A stretch of 46,386 bases of DNA from Lachnospiraceae bacterium (GCA_022766905.1 JALEPU010000123.1:1-46386), one strand, 5' to 3'; shown: positions 1 to 9,019, numbered from the stretch's first letter. Numbers and translations: made by a program. The notes: a model not told the origin generated them from the letters alone.

Positions 1-84
1 AAAAAAATTGAAAAAAAGGACAGAAATAATAAATGTATTCAGACTCATATTGGAATTGGCTACTGTATGGTAAAACAGGAATAG
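1..84 (+). CDS. Possible 3' end of a gene truncated by the window edge
   Basis: Frame 1 is open from the first base to a TAG at 82-84 and encodes 27 residues ending GIGYCMVKQE. The tail loosely resembles the end of a GGDEF domain, where a short basic helix is followed by a strand with an S/G-IGYA-like motif. That is only a similarity of pattern. No start is visible, so it could also be chance coding. The stretch after it holds no convincing gene. Confidence 0.25.
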   Translation, partial: KKIEKKDRNNKCIQTHIGIGYCMVKQE

Positions 85-169
85 GATTCTTTTACTTCCC
101 TTTTGTATCTGATAGAGAAAGTGAGTATGATAAAGATAGTAGGTAACAAACAGGATACAGGAGGATGTT

Positions 170-346
170 ATGACGAAATATGTAAAAAACAAATGGAGGA
201 GGTCTTCAATACCTGATAAAAGAGGAAGAAGGCACTCCTTTTCTGATGCTTATGACCATGGACGAATTTCGGGATTGAAGATAAAATCCTCCGATACAAC
301 TTTGCCGCCATATCGGAGGAGATTTTTATGTAACTCAATTTTATAA
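170..346 (+). other. Small ORF with good ribosome site, probably a remnant
   Basis: An ATG at 170 follows AGGAGG at 159-164 and opens 58 codons of basic sequence that runs through the downstream hairpin and ends inside the stop region of the opposite gene. A second frame here (about 208-276) encodes a more protein-like stretch ending FLMLMTMDEFRD, vaguely like the start of CorA-type proteins. The mixture of a good ribosome site with plausible peptide in the wrong frame suggests a degraded gene. The rest of 85-340 shows nothing else. Confidence 0.2.
283..327 (-). terminator. Hairpin terminator of the ferritin-VIT gene
   Basis: AAAATC-CTCCGATA (283-296) pairs with TATCGGAGGAGATTTT (311-326). 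Read on the minus strand, the stem is followed by a T-rich tract, as in an intrinsic terminator, just downstream of the minus-strand gene ending at 341. Confidence 0.7.
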
Positions 347-1222
347 ATCCACCCCAAGGAAGATTTTTGCAATCTTTCCTACTACGAAGGACAGAACTGC
401 AACACTGATGCTGATGGTTGCCATTTCCAGAAATCTGGATTTGAAAGGAAGATCCTGGGCAACGGAGGTATAATAGGTAAATCCTGCAATGATCAGAATG
501 ACGATAACAAGCATAAGACCAAGAGCAATCATATACTGGCTGTTGCCGAGTATCAGATAGGGCAGGATCAATAAGACTACAGTGACAAGATAAGCAATAC
601 CGGTATAGGTACAGGATTTCAGGGCATCGCTTCTGCCTTCGCTTTTGGCCGATAGGAATTCACTGGATGCCATGGAAAATGTGGCGGAAATTCCAAGAAT
701 CAGGCCGGATAAAGCGATAAGCCGGGTGTTTTGCATGGCTAGTGTGAAACCGGCCAGGGAACCGGTCAGTTCAACCAAAGCATCGTTAAGACCCAGAACC
801 ATGCTGCCTACATATTGCAGAATTTCCTCATCCAGCATTTCCAACAGGGCTTTCTCGTGTTCTTCTTCCTGCTGACGGATCATAATGCTTTCTTCGACTT
901 CCTTTGCCAGAAGATCGTATTCTTCCTGGGCATTTTCTTCTCCTTTTTCCATAAGTTTGACAGCAAAGGTAAATCCAAGGATTCTTGCCAGCATTTTATA
1001 TTTGAAGACCTTTGCTTTTTTCGGTTTCATCTCAATGCCGGTATAGGTTTTCCAGATTTCATAATGAGCTTTTTCTTCTCTGGCTAAACGACGAAGAGTT
1101 TCTTTATTTTCATCGCCTTTGGCAAATTTGGCAATTTCTTCGTAGATGACACTTTCTGTCAATTCATTTTGCTGCATTTTTTTTATGATAGAAAGTGAAG
1201 CCTGAGTCAGTTCATTTTTCAT
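341..1222 (-). CDS. Ferritin-like / VIT1-CCC1 family membrane iron transporter
   Basis: A 293-residue protein with two parts. Residues about 10-130 form a rubrerythrin/ferritin-like helical domain carrying E-x-x-H-type iron ligands (REEKAHYE; QQEEEHEKALLE). Residues about 140-290 form a VIT1/CCC1-type membrane domain with a GLNDALVELTGSLAGF helix and four or five hydrophobic segments. This arrangement matches the membrane-bound ferritin (MbfA/Er-VIT1) class, which moves Fe(II)/Mn(II) out of the cytoplasm. The start is supported by GAGAGG upstream. A near-perfect Fur box lies 22 bases before the ATG, so iron-dependent control is likely. The gene stands alone on the minus strand with its own terminator. 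The family call is strong; substrate and direction of transport are inferred. Confidence 0.88.
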   Translation of the reverse strand: MKNELTQASLSIIKKMQQNELTESVIYEEIAKFAKGDENKETLRRLAREEKAHYEIWKTYTGIEMKPKKAKVFKYKMLARILGFTFAVKLMEKGEENAQEEYDLLAKEVEESIMIRQQEEEHEKALLEMLDEEILQYVGSMVLGLNDALVELTGSLAGFTLAMQNTRLIALSGLILGISATFSMASSEFLSAKSEGRSDALKSCTYTGIAYLVTVVLLILPYLILGNSQYMIALGLMLVIVILIIAGFTYYTSVAQDLPFKSRFLEMATISISVAVLSFVVGKIAKIFLGVDL

Positions 1223-1243
1223 ATGTATATCCTCTCTTTCTAA

Positions 1244-1258
1244 TGATAATTCTTATCA
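1244..1258 (-). promoter_or_regulatory. Fur box
   Basis: TGATAATTCTTATCA matches the 7-1-7 Fur consensus TGATAATnATTATCA at all specified positions but one. It lies 22 bases upstream of the ferritin-VIT start, where a repressor would cover the promoter or transcript start. Of the related Fur, PerR and Zur motifs, the TGA...TCA ends point to Fur. Confidence 0.7.
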
Positions 1259-1334
1259 ATTATAGACCTTTTTCCAAAAAGAAACAATGGGGAAATTTTT
1301 TTTTTCAGACAGGAGAAGAAGATAGAAATTTTTA

Positions 1335-1363
1335 TGGATTTTGCAGAAAACGGATGGTATAAT
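1335..1363 (+). promoter_or_regulatory. Likely promoter of the SDR gene
   Basis: A perfect TATAAT at 1358-1363 is preceded at 17 bases by TGGATT, a weak -35. It lies 48 bases upstream of the SDR start codon and its AAGGAGGAG ribosome site. Confidence 0.45.
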
Positions 1364-1411
1364 ACAGAAGGTTTTATACTAAATTTTAAAAGAAAAAAAG
1401 GAGGAGCACAC

Positions 1412-2176
1412 ATGGGACGCTTAGAAGGAAAAGTAGCGATTATTACAGGAGGTAATTCAGGAGTAGGATCAGCCACAGCAAAGCTTTTTGCAAAAGAAGG
1501 AGCAAAAGTGGTAATCAGCGCAAGAAGACAGGCACAGCTTGAGGAAGTTGCAGCAGCAATCAAAGAAGCAGGCGGAGAAGTACTGCCGGTAGTGACAGAC
1601 ATTTCCAAAAAAGGAGATGCAGATAAGTTAGTTGCAAAAACAGTTGAGGTTTACGGCAAAGTTGATATTCTGATCAATAACGCAGGTGTATTGGAAGAAG
1701 GGTTAAAACCAATCGACCGTTTTACCGATGAAGACTTAGACCGTATTGTTGAGATTAACCAGAAAGGAACCATGTATTGTATGAGAGCAGCAACTGCTGA
1801 GATGGAAAAGACAGGATATGGTTCTATTGTCAATGTAGCTTCCATCGCAGGTGTGATGGGATGCGGCGGCGCAGCTTATGTATCTTCTAAAGCAGCAGTG
1901 ATCGGAATTACCCGCCATACAGGACTTCGTTTTGCAGGTACCAACATTCGTTGTAATGCAGTTTGTCCTGGAACAATTGTTACTCCTATGGTAGCAGGGA
2001 CCAATCCGGCAACTCTGGATGCGGATATGATGGGCCAGATGGCAAAACACAGTGACATGAAAGTACAGCCATGTATGCCGGATGATGTGGCAAACATTCT
2101 CTTATTCCTTGCAAGCGATGAATCTCGTGCGATTACAGGACAGGCAATCTGTACTGATTTCGGAGGTACTTTATAA
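1412..2176 (+). CDS. Short-chain dehydrogenase/reductase (classical SDR)
   Basis: A 254-residue soluble NAD(P)-dependent oxidoreductase of normal classical SDR length. It shows the cofactor glycine motif TGGNSGVG (residues 12-19), the NNAG structural motif, a catalytic Ser in NVASIAG and the YVSSK active-site Tyr-Lys pair. The ATG at 1412 is chosen over an in-frame ATG at 1334 because AAGGAGGAG sits 5-9 bases before it and the earlier start would precede the -10 promoter. The MATE gene starts 31 bases downstream and may be cotranscribed. The family includes FabG-like ketoreductases, sugar dehydrogenases and gut hydroxysteroid dehydrogenases; the substrate cannot be told from sequence alone. 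Confidence 0.85.
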   Translation: MGRLEGKVAIITGGNSGVGSATAKLFAKEGAKVVISARRQAQLEEVAAAIKEAGGEVLPVVTDISKKGDADKLVAKTVEVYGKVDILINNAGVLEEGLKPIDRFTDEDLDRIVEINQKGTMYCMRAATAEMEKTGYGSIVNVASIAGVMGCGGAAYVSSKAAVIGITRHTGLRFAGTNIRCNAVCPGTIVTPMVAGTNPATLDADMMGQMAKHSDMKVQPCMPDDVANILLFLASDESRAITGQAICTDFGGTL

Positions 2177-2207
2177 AAAGCAAAGTACCCGATGCTCATG
2201 AGACATT

Positions 2208-3542
2208 ATGAATAGTGTAGAGATGAGAACAGAACAATCTATTGAAAAAAAGTTTGTATCCTATGTTTCCAGAAATATATGGGGTATGATTGGAATTTCC
2301 GCCTATATTCTGGCAGATACTTTTTTTATTTCCATGGCGGAGGGAGCAAATGGAATTACGGCACTGAATCTTGTGCTGCCCCTTTACAGCCTGATCTTTG
2401 GAATTGGCTCCATGATTGGAGTAGGATCTGCAACCAGATTTAATATTTTAAAGACAAGAAAAGATAAAAGCTGTGACGATTATTTTTCTAATGCATTGAT
2501 GTTTGCGGTTTTGTTGAGTTCCGTTTTTATGGTGGCAGGAGCATTTTTCCCGGGATGGCTGATCGAGGTGTTGGGCGGGGATCGTCAGATTGTTGCGATT
2601 GGTACGCCCTATACCCGGATTTTTATGTTGTTTGCCCCCTTTTTCATGGCCAATTATATCTGTAATGCCTTTGTCAGAAATGATGGAAATCCATCCCTTG
2701 CAATGAAGGCAACTCTTTTGAGCAGTTTGTTTAATATAGTGATGGATTATATTTTAATGTTTCCTTTGGGACTGGGCATGACAGGAGCCGCTTTGGCTAC
2801 GGTATTTTCGCCGATTGTAGGAATTCTGATTTGCTGTAAGCACTTTTTTTCAAAAGAAAACTCGGTCAGGTTTTTGTGGAAAAAACCTTCCGTTTCAAAA
2901 TTATTTCAATCCTGTCAGCTGGGAACAGCAGCATTGATCGGAGAGATTTCTTCCGGTGTAACAACTGCCATTTTTAATTTCCTGATTCTTTCTCTGGCAG
3001 GAAAAGATGGGGTTGCAGCTTATGGAATTGTTGCCAATACTGCCATTGTGGCAACATCCATTTTCAATGGAATTTCTTTTGGAGCGCAACCGATTTTAAG
3101 TGAATCCTATGGAAAGGGAGAGACACAATCCGTAAAAAAATTATTGCGGCTTGCTATTGGCTGCGCCCTTATATGTTCCATTGGAATTTTACTACTTACC
3201 AATTTAGGAACAGAAACCATTGTTTCTTTCTTTAACAGTGAGAATAATCCGGTTATGGAAAATTATGCACTTACCGGTGTTCGTCTTTATTTTATCGGCT
3301 TTTTATTTGCCGGATTTAACATTGTAGGAACCGGCTATTTAAGTGCGACGGAAAATGCAGGCTGGGCTTTTATCACTTCTTTGCTGCGTGGAATCGGGGC
3401 CATTGCTTTTTGTGCCTTTGTCCTGGCTCATTTTTTCGGGATGACAGGAATCTGGCTGGCATTTCCTGCAGCAGAAGGGATTACGGCGATTGTGATGATG
3501 ATTGCGATACGAAGAAATGGAAGGTCTGCTGCATTTCGTTAG
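2208..3542 (+). CDS. MATE-family multidrug/cation antiporter
   Basis: A 444-residue polytopic membrane protein with about 12 hydrophobic segments in two similar halves, the typical size and architecture of a MATE/NorM efflux protein. The halves begin with the family's characteristic IADTFFIS-type helix (ILADTFFISMAEG) and later GISFGAQPILSESYGKG. MATE pumps export cationic drugs or metabolites using a sodium or proton gradient. The ribosome site before 2208 is weak and an in-frame ATG at 2223 is an alternative start. Proximity to the SDR gene suggests one transcript ending at the hairpin at 3598. The exported substrate is unknown. Confidence 0.85.
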   Translation: MNSVEMRTEQSIEKKFVSYVSRNIWGMIGISAYILADTFFISMAEGANGITALNLVLPLYSLIFGIGSMIGVGSATRFNILKTRKDKSCDDYFSNALMFAVLLSSVFMVAGAFFPGWLIEVLGGDRQIVAIGTPYTRIFMLFAPFFMANYICNAFVRNDGNPSLAMKATLLSSLFNIVMDYILMFPLGLGMTGAALATVFSPIVGILICCKHFFSKENSVRFLWKKPSVSKLFQSCQLGTAALIGEISSGVTTAIFNFLILSLAGKDGVAAYGIVANTAIVATSIFNGISFGAQPILSESYGKGETQSVKKLLRLAIGCALICSIGILLLTNLGTETIVSFFNSENNPVMENYALTGVRLYFIGFLFAGFNIVGTGYLSATENAGWAFITSLLRGIGAIAFCAFVLAHFFGMTGIWLAFPAAEGITAIVMMIAIRRNGRSAAFR

Positions 3543-3597
3543 ATAATCCACTATATTGAAGCTACAACCAAAAATTCTGTTTTTTCGAAATTGATTG

Positions 3598-3636
3598 AAA
3601 CGCCAGATTCGGCATTTGCCGGAACTGGCGTTTCTT
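3598..3636 (+). terminator. Intrinsic terminator after the MATE gene
   Basis: AAACGCCAG (3598-3606) pairs perfectly with CTGGCGTTT (3625-3633). The stem continues inward through TTCGGC/GCCGGAA and is followed by a short T-rich run. Confidence 0.75.
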
Positions 3637-3732
3637 AGTTGAAGAATTCACTTTAATAATGTAAAATCGCTTACGATAATTTTGAAAAAGTGCTAGAATG
3701 GATTCCAGATGAAAATAGGATGGAGGAACAAT

Positions 3733-5463
3733 ATGAGACGATATTTTGAGTTTATCAAAGCCTATTGGTACTTTTTTCTCCTTGGTCCGGTCTGTATGAT
3801 TCTGGAAGCCTGCGGAGAATTTATTTTGCCTTACATGAGTGCCAACATCATTAATATTGGTGCTGCAAACAGAGATATCCCGTATATGATGGAAAATGGC
3901 CTGTATATGGCAGTGATTTCCCTTTTTATGCTTTTGTTTGGAGTGGCAGGTGCTTATTTTGCCATTCAGGGTGCATCCAGGCTGGCGGCGGATATCAGGT
4001 TGGAAACCTTCAAAAAAATTCAGAGGTTTTCTTTTGCCAATGTGGATGATTTTTCGACAGGCTCTTTAATAACAAGAATTACCAATGATGTTTCTCAGGT
4101 GCAGAATATTACCCAGACATTGTTAAGGGGCTTGTTTCGAAGTCCGGTCATGATTGTGGGAGCAATCGTGATGTCTTTTGCCTTAGAGCCTCAAATAGGC
4201 TGGCTGATTTTTGCCATTTTACCGGTGCTGGCGGGGATGATTGCCATGATTATGATCGTAAGTGCTCCTCGTTACCAAAAAATGCAGGAGCAGATTGACA
4301 GTTTGAATACCAATGTAAAGGAAACGGTGACCAACCAGAAAGTAATCAAATCTTTCGTGAGAGAAGAGTATGAAACAGACAGATTCCGGAAAGTAAATCA
4401 GGACCTTGCAAAAAAAAGTGTCCATGCCCTTAAAATGACCATTTTAATGCAGCCCCTTTCTGCTTTGATGATTCATCTGGCAACGATACTTGTAGTCTGG
4501 TTTGCCGGAAGGCAGATTATGGTCGGTAAAATGGAAGTAGGGACTTTGACTGCACTGATTACTTACCTGACCCAGATTCTGACAGCACTGAATTTCCTGG
4601 CGAATATTATTCTTCAGGGAACGAGAGCAGCAGCTTCTCATAAAAGAATTCAGGAAGTATTTGTGGCAGAGGTGGACTTAACGGATGAAAATGCCCGTAA
4701 TAAGGAAAAGAAAATCACAAAAGGTTCTGTTCGGTTTGAAAAGGTTTCCTTCCGATATCATAAAAATCAGAGAGAACAGGTGCTAAAAGAGATTGATTTT
4801 ACGATTCATCCGGGAGAACTGGTAGGGATAATCGGTTCTTCCGGTTCCGGAAAGACGACGCTGGTCTCTCTGATTCCCAGATTATATGATGCCGGGGAAG
4901 GTAATGTATTTGTAGATGGTTGTAATGTGAAAGATTTGTCATTGGCCCATCTAAGAGACAGTGTTGCCATGGTCCTTCAAAAAAACACCTTGTTTTCCGG
5001 AACCATTGAGGAAAATCTCAGGTGGGGCAAAGAAGATGCCACAAAAAAGGAAATGATGGAGGCTTGCCGGATTGCAAAAGCGGATCGATTTATCCGGGAA
5101 CTTCCCGATGGATTTGAAACAGAGCTGGAGCAGGGCGGCAGTAATCTTTCAGGCGGGCAAAGACAGAGATTATGTATTGCAAGAGCTCTTTTAAAACATC
5201 CGAAAATTCTGATTCTGGATGATTCGACCAGTGCTGTGGATACCGCGACAGACAGTGCTATTCGAAAAGAATTTCGGGAAAAACTGCCTGGAGTAACAAA
5301 AATAATCATTGCACAAAGAATTAATTCGGTCATCGATGCAGATCAGATTATTGTCATTGATGAAGGCCGGATTACGGGAATCGGAAAACATGATGATCTG
5401 ATTGCTTCCTGCCGGGAATATCAGGAAATCTATGATTCTCAAAAAGATCGGAAGGAGGCGTAA
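3733..5463 (+). CDS. ABC exporter half-transporter, degenerate-site subunit
   Basis: A 576-residue fused permease-ATPase with six membrane helices in residues 1-320 and a nucleotide-binding domain from about 335. It has Walker A GSSGSGKTT near residue 367 and signature LSGGQRQR near 472. After Walker B the usual catalytic Glu is Asp (about 497, LDDSTSAVD), and the switch His is Gln (about 528, IIIAQR). Those two substitutions are typical of the degenerate subunit in heterodimeric exporters such as TM287/288 and BmrCD. The start at 3733 is preferred over 3709 because GGAGG precedes it. The partner subunit begins 4 bases after the stop, so the two are surely cotranscribed. Substrate unknown; drug or peptide export is plausible. 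Confidence 0.9.
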   Translation: MRRYFEFIKAYWYFFLLGPVCMILEACGEFILPYMSANIINIGAANRDIPYMMENGLYMAVISLFMLLFGVAGAYFAIQGASRLAADIRLETFKKIQRFSFANVDDFSTGSLITRITNDVSQVQNITQTLLRGLFRSPVMIVGAIVMSFALEPQIGWLIFAILPVLAGMIAMIMIVSAPRYQKMQEQIDSLNTNVKETVTNQKVIKSFVREEYETDRFRKVNQDLAKKSVHALKMTILMQPLSALMIHLATILVVWFAGRQIMVGKMEVGTLTALITYLTQILTALNFLANIILQGTRAAASHKRIQEVFVAEVDLTDENARNKEKKITKGSVRFEKVSFRYHKNQREQVLKEIDFTIHPGELVGIIGSSGSGKTTLVSLIPRLYDAGEGNVFVDGCNVKDLSLAHLRDSVAMVLQKNTLFSGTIEENLRWGKEDATKKEMMEACRIAKADRFIRELPDGFETELEQGGSNLSGGQRQRLCIARALLKHPKILILDDSTSAVDTATDSAIRKEFREKLPGVTKIIIAQRINSVIDADQIIVIDEGRITGIGKHDDLIASCREYQEIYDSQKDRKEA

Positions 5464-5467
5464 GAAG

Positions 5468-7366
5468 ATGTCAAAAACAGACAGATATAAGCGCCTGGCC
5501 AAAAAGTATGGTGACAGGGAAGAAAAAAGCCAGAAAAAAGAGATAAGGGTACTGGCCGGTATGGACCGGGGAAAAGCAATGAGCCTGTCCGGCAAGCCGA
5601 AAAACATGAAAAAGACAATCGGGAGACTGGCAGGTTACCTGGCAGGGGAAAAAGTCTGGCTTATCATTGTGGTTTTTTGCACCCTTTTGCAGGCAGCAGC
5701 AACCCTTTCAGGCTCCTACCTTTTAAGACCGATTATCAATGCCTTTATTTATTATGATCCAAATGAATCAAATCTTTCCGATAGAATGAATGGGCTGTTT
5801 CTTGCCCTTTTGTTTCTCGGCATGATTTATTTGATAAGCGTATTTACACAGTGGCTTATGCAAAGATTAATGCTTCAGGTGTCCCAAAGGTCATTAAAAC
5901 ATTTAAGAAATGATTTGTATGAGAAGCTGGAAACATTACCGATGAAATATTTTGATAATCATGTGACGGGAGATATTATGAGTCGTTTTACCAATGATGT
6001 GGATACCGTCGGTGAAATGCTCAATACAACTTTGATCCAATTAATATCAGGGATTATTACAGTAACAGGAACGGTAATTCTGATGATGGTAACAAATTGG
6101 ATTTTAGGGCTGATTACAATTCTTGTAACACCACTTTTAACAATCATCAGCAAAACCATCATAAAGAGAGGGCGGAAAGCATACGCAAAACAACAGCAAT
6201 GCCTTGGGGTATTGAATGGGTTTACAGAGGAAACCATTTCCGGACAAAAAGTGGTGAAGGTATTTCATCATGAGGAAATCGCTATCGATGAATTTGCATA
6301 TCTCAATGATGAGTTGACAAAGACACAGATCAAAGCTCAATTCCAGTCAGGCATTATGGGGCCTGTAACCCATCAGCTTTGCAATGTTATCTATGGAATT
6401 ACAGCCTGTGTCGGCGGAATTCTGGTCGTAAAACATGGGTTTGATATTGGAGGCCTGACCATTTCGCTGAACTATACAAGGCAGTTTAATCGGCCAATCA
6501 ATGAGATTTCCATGCAGATGAACACCGTATTTGCAGCACTGGCAGGGGCGGAGAGAGTATTCGAAGTGCTGGAGGAAGAGCCGGAAAAAGAGGAGGGAAA
6601 TGGAATAATAACGGAGGAGGAGCCGGAAACCTTTCTGGGAAATGTTACTTTTTCTCATGTGAATTTTGGGTATGACTCCAAACGTCTTGTCCTTTCGGAC
6701 ATTACTTTGGAGGCTCATCCTGGCCAGAAAATCGCTTTTGTTGGTTCTACCGGTGCCGGAAAGACGACAATAACCAATCTGCTGCCCCGTTTTTATCCCA
6801 TTCAGTCCGGTGAAATCAGGATGGATGGTGTTTTGATCCAGCAAATAAAAAAGGATGTGTTAAGACAAAATATAGCCATGGTATTACAGGAAACCCATCT
6901 TTTCACAGGAACCGTTCGGGAAAATATTCGTTACGGCAGACTGGATGCAACGGATGAAGAGGTGGAGCAGGCGGCAAAAGCGGCATGTGCCCATTCATTT
7001 ATCATAAACCTGGAACATGGATATGATACTGTCCTGGAAAATGACGGTGAAAATTTGTCCCAGGGACAACGACAGCTTTTAAATATTGCAAGAGCAGCCA
7101 TCAGCAAAGCCCCGATTCTGATTTTGGATGAAGCCACGTCCAGCGTAGATACCAGAACGGAACGATATATTGAAGAAGGAATTAACAGGCTTATGAAAAA
7201 CAGAACCACCTTTATGATTGCCCACAGACTTTCTACCGTAAGAAAATCCAACCTGATTATGGTACTGGAACATGGAAAAATAATAGAAAGGGGCAGTCAC
7301 GAAGAACTGCTGCTGCAAAACGGCCGATATGCCAGCCTGTATCATGAAATAGCAGAACTGGATTAG
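5468..7366 (+). CDS. ABC exporter half-transporter, catalytic-site subunit
   Basis: A 632-residue permease-ATPase partner of the preceding gene. A Lys/Arg-rich cytoplasmic extension of about 45 residues precedes six membrane helices. The ATPase domain has Walker A GSTGAGKTT (about 426), signature LSQGQRQL (about 530), an intact Walker B Glu (LDEATSSVD, about 555) and switch His (MIAHR, about 586). It therefore supplies the hydrolytic residues that its partner lacks, while its own signature is the slightly altered LSQGQ. GGAGG lies 9 bases before the ATG. The pair should work as a heterodimeric exporter in the cytoplasmic membrane. Confidence 0.92.
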   Translation: MSKTDRYKRLAKKYGDREEKSQKKEIRVLAGMDRGKAMSLSGKPKNMKKTIGRLAGYLAGEKVWLIIVVFCTLLQAAATLSGSYLLRPIINAFIYYDPNESNLSDRMNGLFLALLFLGMIYLISVFTQWLMQRLMLQVSQRSLKHLRNDLYEKLETLPMKYFDNHVTGDIMSRFTNDVDTVGEMLNTTLIQLISGIITVTGTVILMMVTNWILGLITILVTPLLTIISKTIIKRGRKAYAKQQQCLGVLNGFTEETISGQKVVKVFHHEEIAIDEFAYLNDELTKTQIKAQFQSGIMGPVTHQLCNVIYGITACVGGILVVKHGFDIGGLTISLNYTRQFNRPINEISMQMNTVFAALAGAERVFEVLEEEPEKEEGNGIITEEEPETFLGNVTFSHVNFGYDSKRLVLSDITLEAHPGQKIAFVGSTGAGKTTITNLLPRFYPIQSGEIRMDGVLIQQIKKDVLRQNIAMVLQETHLFTGTVRENIRYGRLDATDEEVEQAAKAACAHSFIINLEHGYDTVLENDGENLSQGQRQLLNIARAAISKAPILILDEATSSVDTRTERYIEEGINRLMKNRTTFMIAHRLSTVRKSNLIMVLEHGKIIERGSHEELLLQNGRYASLYHEIAELD

Positions 7367-7451
7367 CCGCAGACTATTTGCAAAACTTACTGTTCTTGAC
7401 GCAAGGTGGGTCCTGTGTTACCCTGAAAAAAAGCGAAAGGGGCGAAAACAG

Positions 7452-8117
7452 ATGGAACACTATAAGAAAAAAGACATGGAAACCTGGGAGCGGAAAGACC
7501 ATTATCGTTATTATACAGAAAAATTAAAAGTAGAATTTAATGTGACGGTATCCTTAGATGTGAAAAATGTGCTGGATGTCTGTCATCAAAAGCAGCTTAA
7601 GTTTTACCCGGTTATGATCTATCTTGTCACCAAAGTATTGAATCAGATCGAGAATTTCCGAATGTTTTTAAATGGGCAGGGTGAACTTTGTGTCTGGAAT
7701 CAGTTGAATCCCAATTATACGGTTTTCCATGACGACGATAAAACATTTTCGGACTGCTGGACTTCTTATTCGGATGATTTTACTGTTTTTTATCAGAATA
7801 TCATCAAAGATATGAAGATGGCAGAAGGAAAAAGAGGGATTAAGGCAAAGGAGAACCAGCCAGCTGATTTTTACTGTATTTCCTGTGTGCCATGGATTCC
7901 TTTTACCAGTTGTTCCAGCAGGGTAGCAAATGGGACCCCGTCCTATTTCCCCATTATCACTATGGGAAAATATGAACGGGAGGAGGGGAAGGTAAAGATG
8001 CCGATTAATCTTACCATTGCCCATGCTGTGTGTGACGGTTACCATGCCGGTCTTTTTTTTGAAAAATTGCAGGATGAAATGAATTATCTGAATGATTGTC
8101 CTGTTTTATTAAGATGA
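7452..8117 (+). CDS. Chloramphenicol acetyltransferase-family (type A) protein
   Basis: A 221-residue protein with the full length and layout of type A CAT, a trimeric acetyl-CoA-dependent O-acetyltransferase. The active-site block is IAHAVCDGYHAG, containing the catalytic HxxxDG; most resistance enzymes read HHAVCDGFH here. The PNYTVF...FSDCWTSY substrate-pocket region is also recognisable. Chromosomal homologues of this type are widespread in Clostridia and many have not been shown to acetylate chloramphenicol, so resistance should not be assumed. It follows the ABC exporter by 85 bases, and GAAAGGGGCG provides the ribosome site. Confidence 0.85.
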   Translation: MEHYKKKDMETWERKDHYRYYTEKLKVEFNVTVSLDVKNVLDVCHQKQLKFYPVMIYLVTKVLNQIENFRMFLNGQGELCVWNQLNPNYTVFHDDDKTFSDCWTSYSDDFTVFYQNIIKDMKMAEGKRGIKAKENQPADFYCISCVPWIPFTSCSSRVANGTPSYFPIITMGKYEREEGKVKMPINLTIAHAVCDGYHAGLFFEKLQDEMNYLNDCPVLLR

Positions 8118-8129
8118 AAGAAGGTTGTT

Positions 8130-8905
8130 GTGAAAGAAGTGGTGGGATTTTAAGAAAATCCGAACAGAAGACTTTTTTTATATAGATAAGACAAGTTTGA
8201 TTAAAGATTTGCTCTATAACTGGGGTGAAGTGAATCTGTTTACCCGGCCCAGACGTTTTGGAAAATCTTTAAATATGAGTATGCTGGAAAAGTTTTTTCA
8301 GCCGGAAGGGGATAAAAGTATTTTTGATGGCCTGGCTATTTCAGAAGAGAAACCTTTTTGGAAGCCTGAGAGAGCTGTCTTTCTTACTTTGGAAACATTA
8401 TGGAAAAAAAGTTATTATTTTGATTGATGAATATTTTGGTTTTACTGACAAAGAAGTGAGAAATCTTCTGGAATATTATGATCGTTCTGAGTGTTATGAT
8501 ACAATGAAAGAGTGGTATGACGGCTACCAGTTTGGAAATGTAGAGGTATATTGTCCATGGGATGTCATGAATTATTGCGATGCCTTACGTGCAGACCAAG
8601 ATGCAATGCCGAAAGATTACTGGATTAATACAAGTGGTAATGATGCAGTCAGACATTTTATCAGAAACGGAAATCATGGAGCAACAAAACGGGAAATAGA
8701 AAGATTGGTTGCAGGAGAAAGCATTACAAAGGAAATTCATCCGGAATTGACTTACAAGGACATGTATCAAAATATAGAATATATGTGGAGTGTGCTGTTT
8801 ACTACAGGATATTTAACACAAAGAGGCAAACCGGATGGTGATTTTTATCATCTTGCAATTCCCAATATAGAAATTCGCCGTTTTTTCACAAAACAAATTA
8901 TATAA
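8130..8905 (+). pseudogene. Broken AAA-ATPase-like / PD-(D/E)XK family gene
   Basis: Pieces of a large ATPase-like protein family (AAA-ATPase_like with a C-terminal nuclease-like domain, usually about 500-580 residues) lie in order but broken. A GTG at 8130 gives KEVVGF, then a stop. RTEDFFYIDK...TRPRRFGKSLNMSML, with the Walker A-like P-loop, follows from about 8158. The frame shifts near 8400, where GKKVIILIDEY joins directly to FGFTDKEVRNLLEYY. Family members have roughly 100 residues between these blocks. The C terminus stops at IRRFFTKQII, before the nuclease-like domain. At least two deletions, an early stop and a truncation make function very unlikely. Family recognition rests on remembered conserved blocks. 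Confidence 0.82.
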
Positions 8906-8954
8906 AAAAGAGAGAAGATCAATGGAAAATTCCAAAAATCTTCTCTCTTTTCTT
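8906..8954 (+). terminator. Terminator-like hairpin after the pseudogene
   Basis: AAAAGAGAGAAGAT (8906-8919) pairs perfectly with ATCTTCTCTCTTTT (8938-8951) and ends in a T-rich tract. It can act in either direction. Confidence 0.7.
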
Positions 8955-9013
8955 GTTTATATTACCACAAAATCGGGATTTTTTCAAGTCTGGTAAGAAA
9001 AAGGAAGCTTTGG

Positions 9014-9019
9014 TATAAT
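9014..9019 (+). promoter_or_regulatory. -10 element before the 9049/9503 gene pair
   Basis: A perfect TATAAT lies 30 bases upstream of the first gene's start. The -35 position (8991-8996, TGGTAA) is poor, so activation by a factor is possible. Confidence 0.4.

Noticed and set aside
7409..7440. TTGACG plus GGTGGGT...ACCCT before the CAT-like gene as a MerR-type promoter
   Set aside because: The dyad is imperfect and no good -10 element lies at 17-20 bases, so it is not supported as a promoter.
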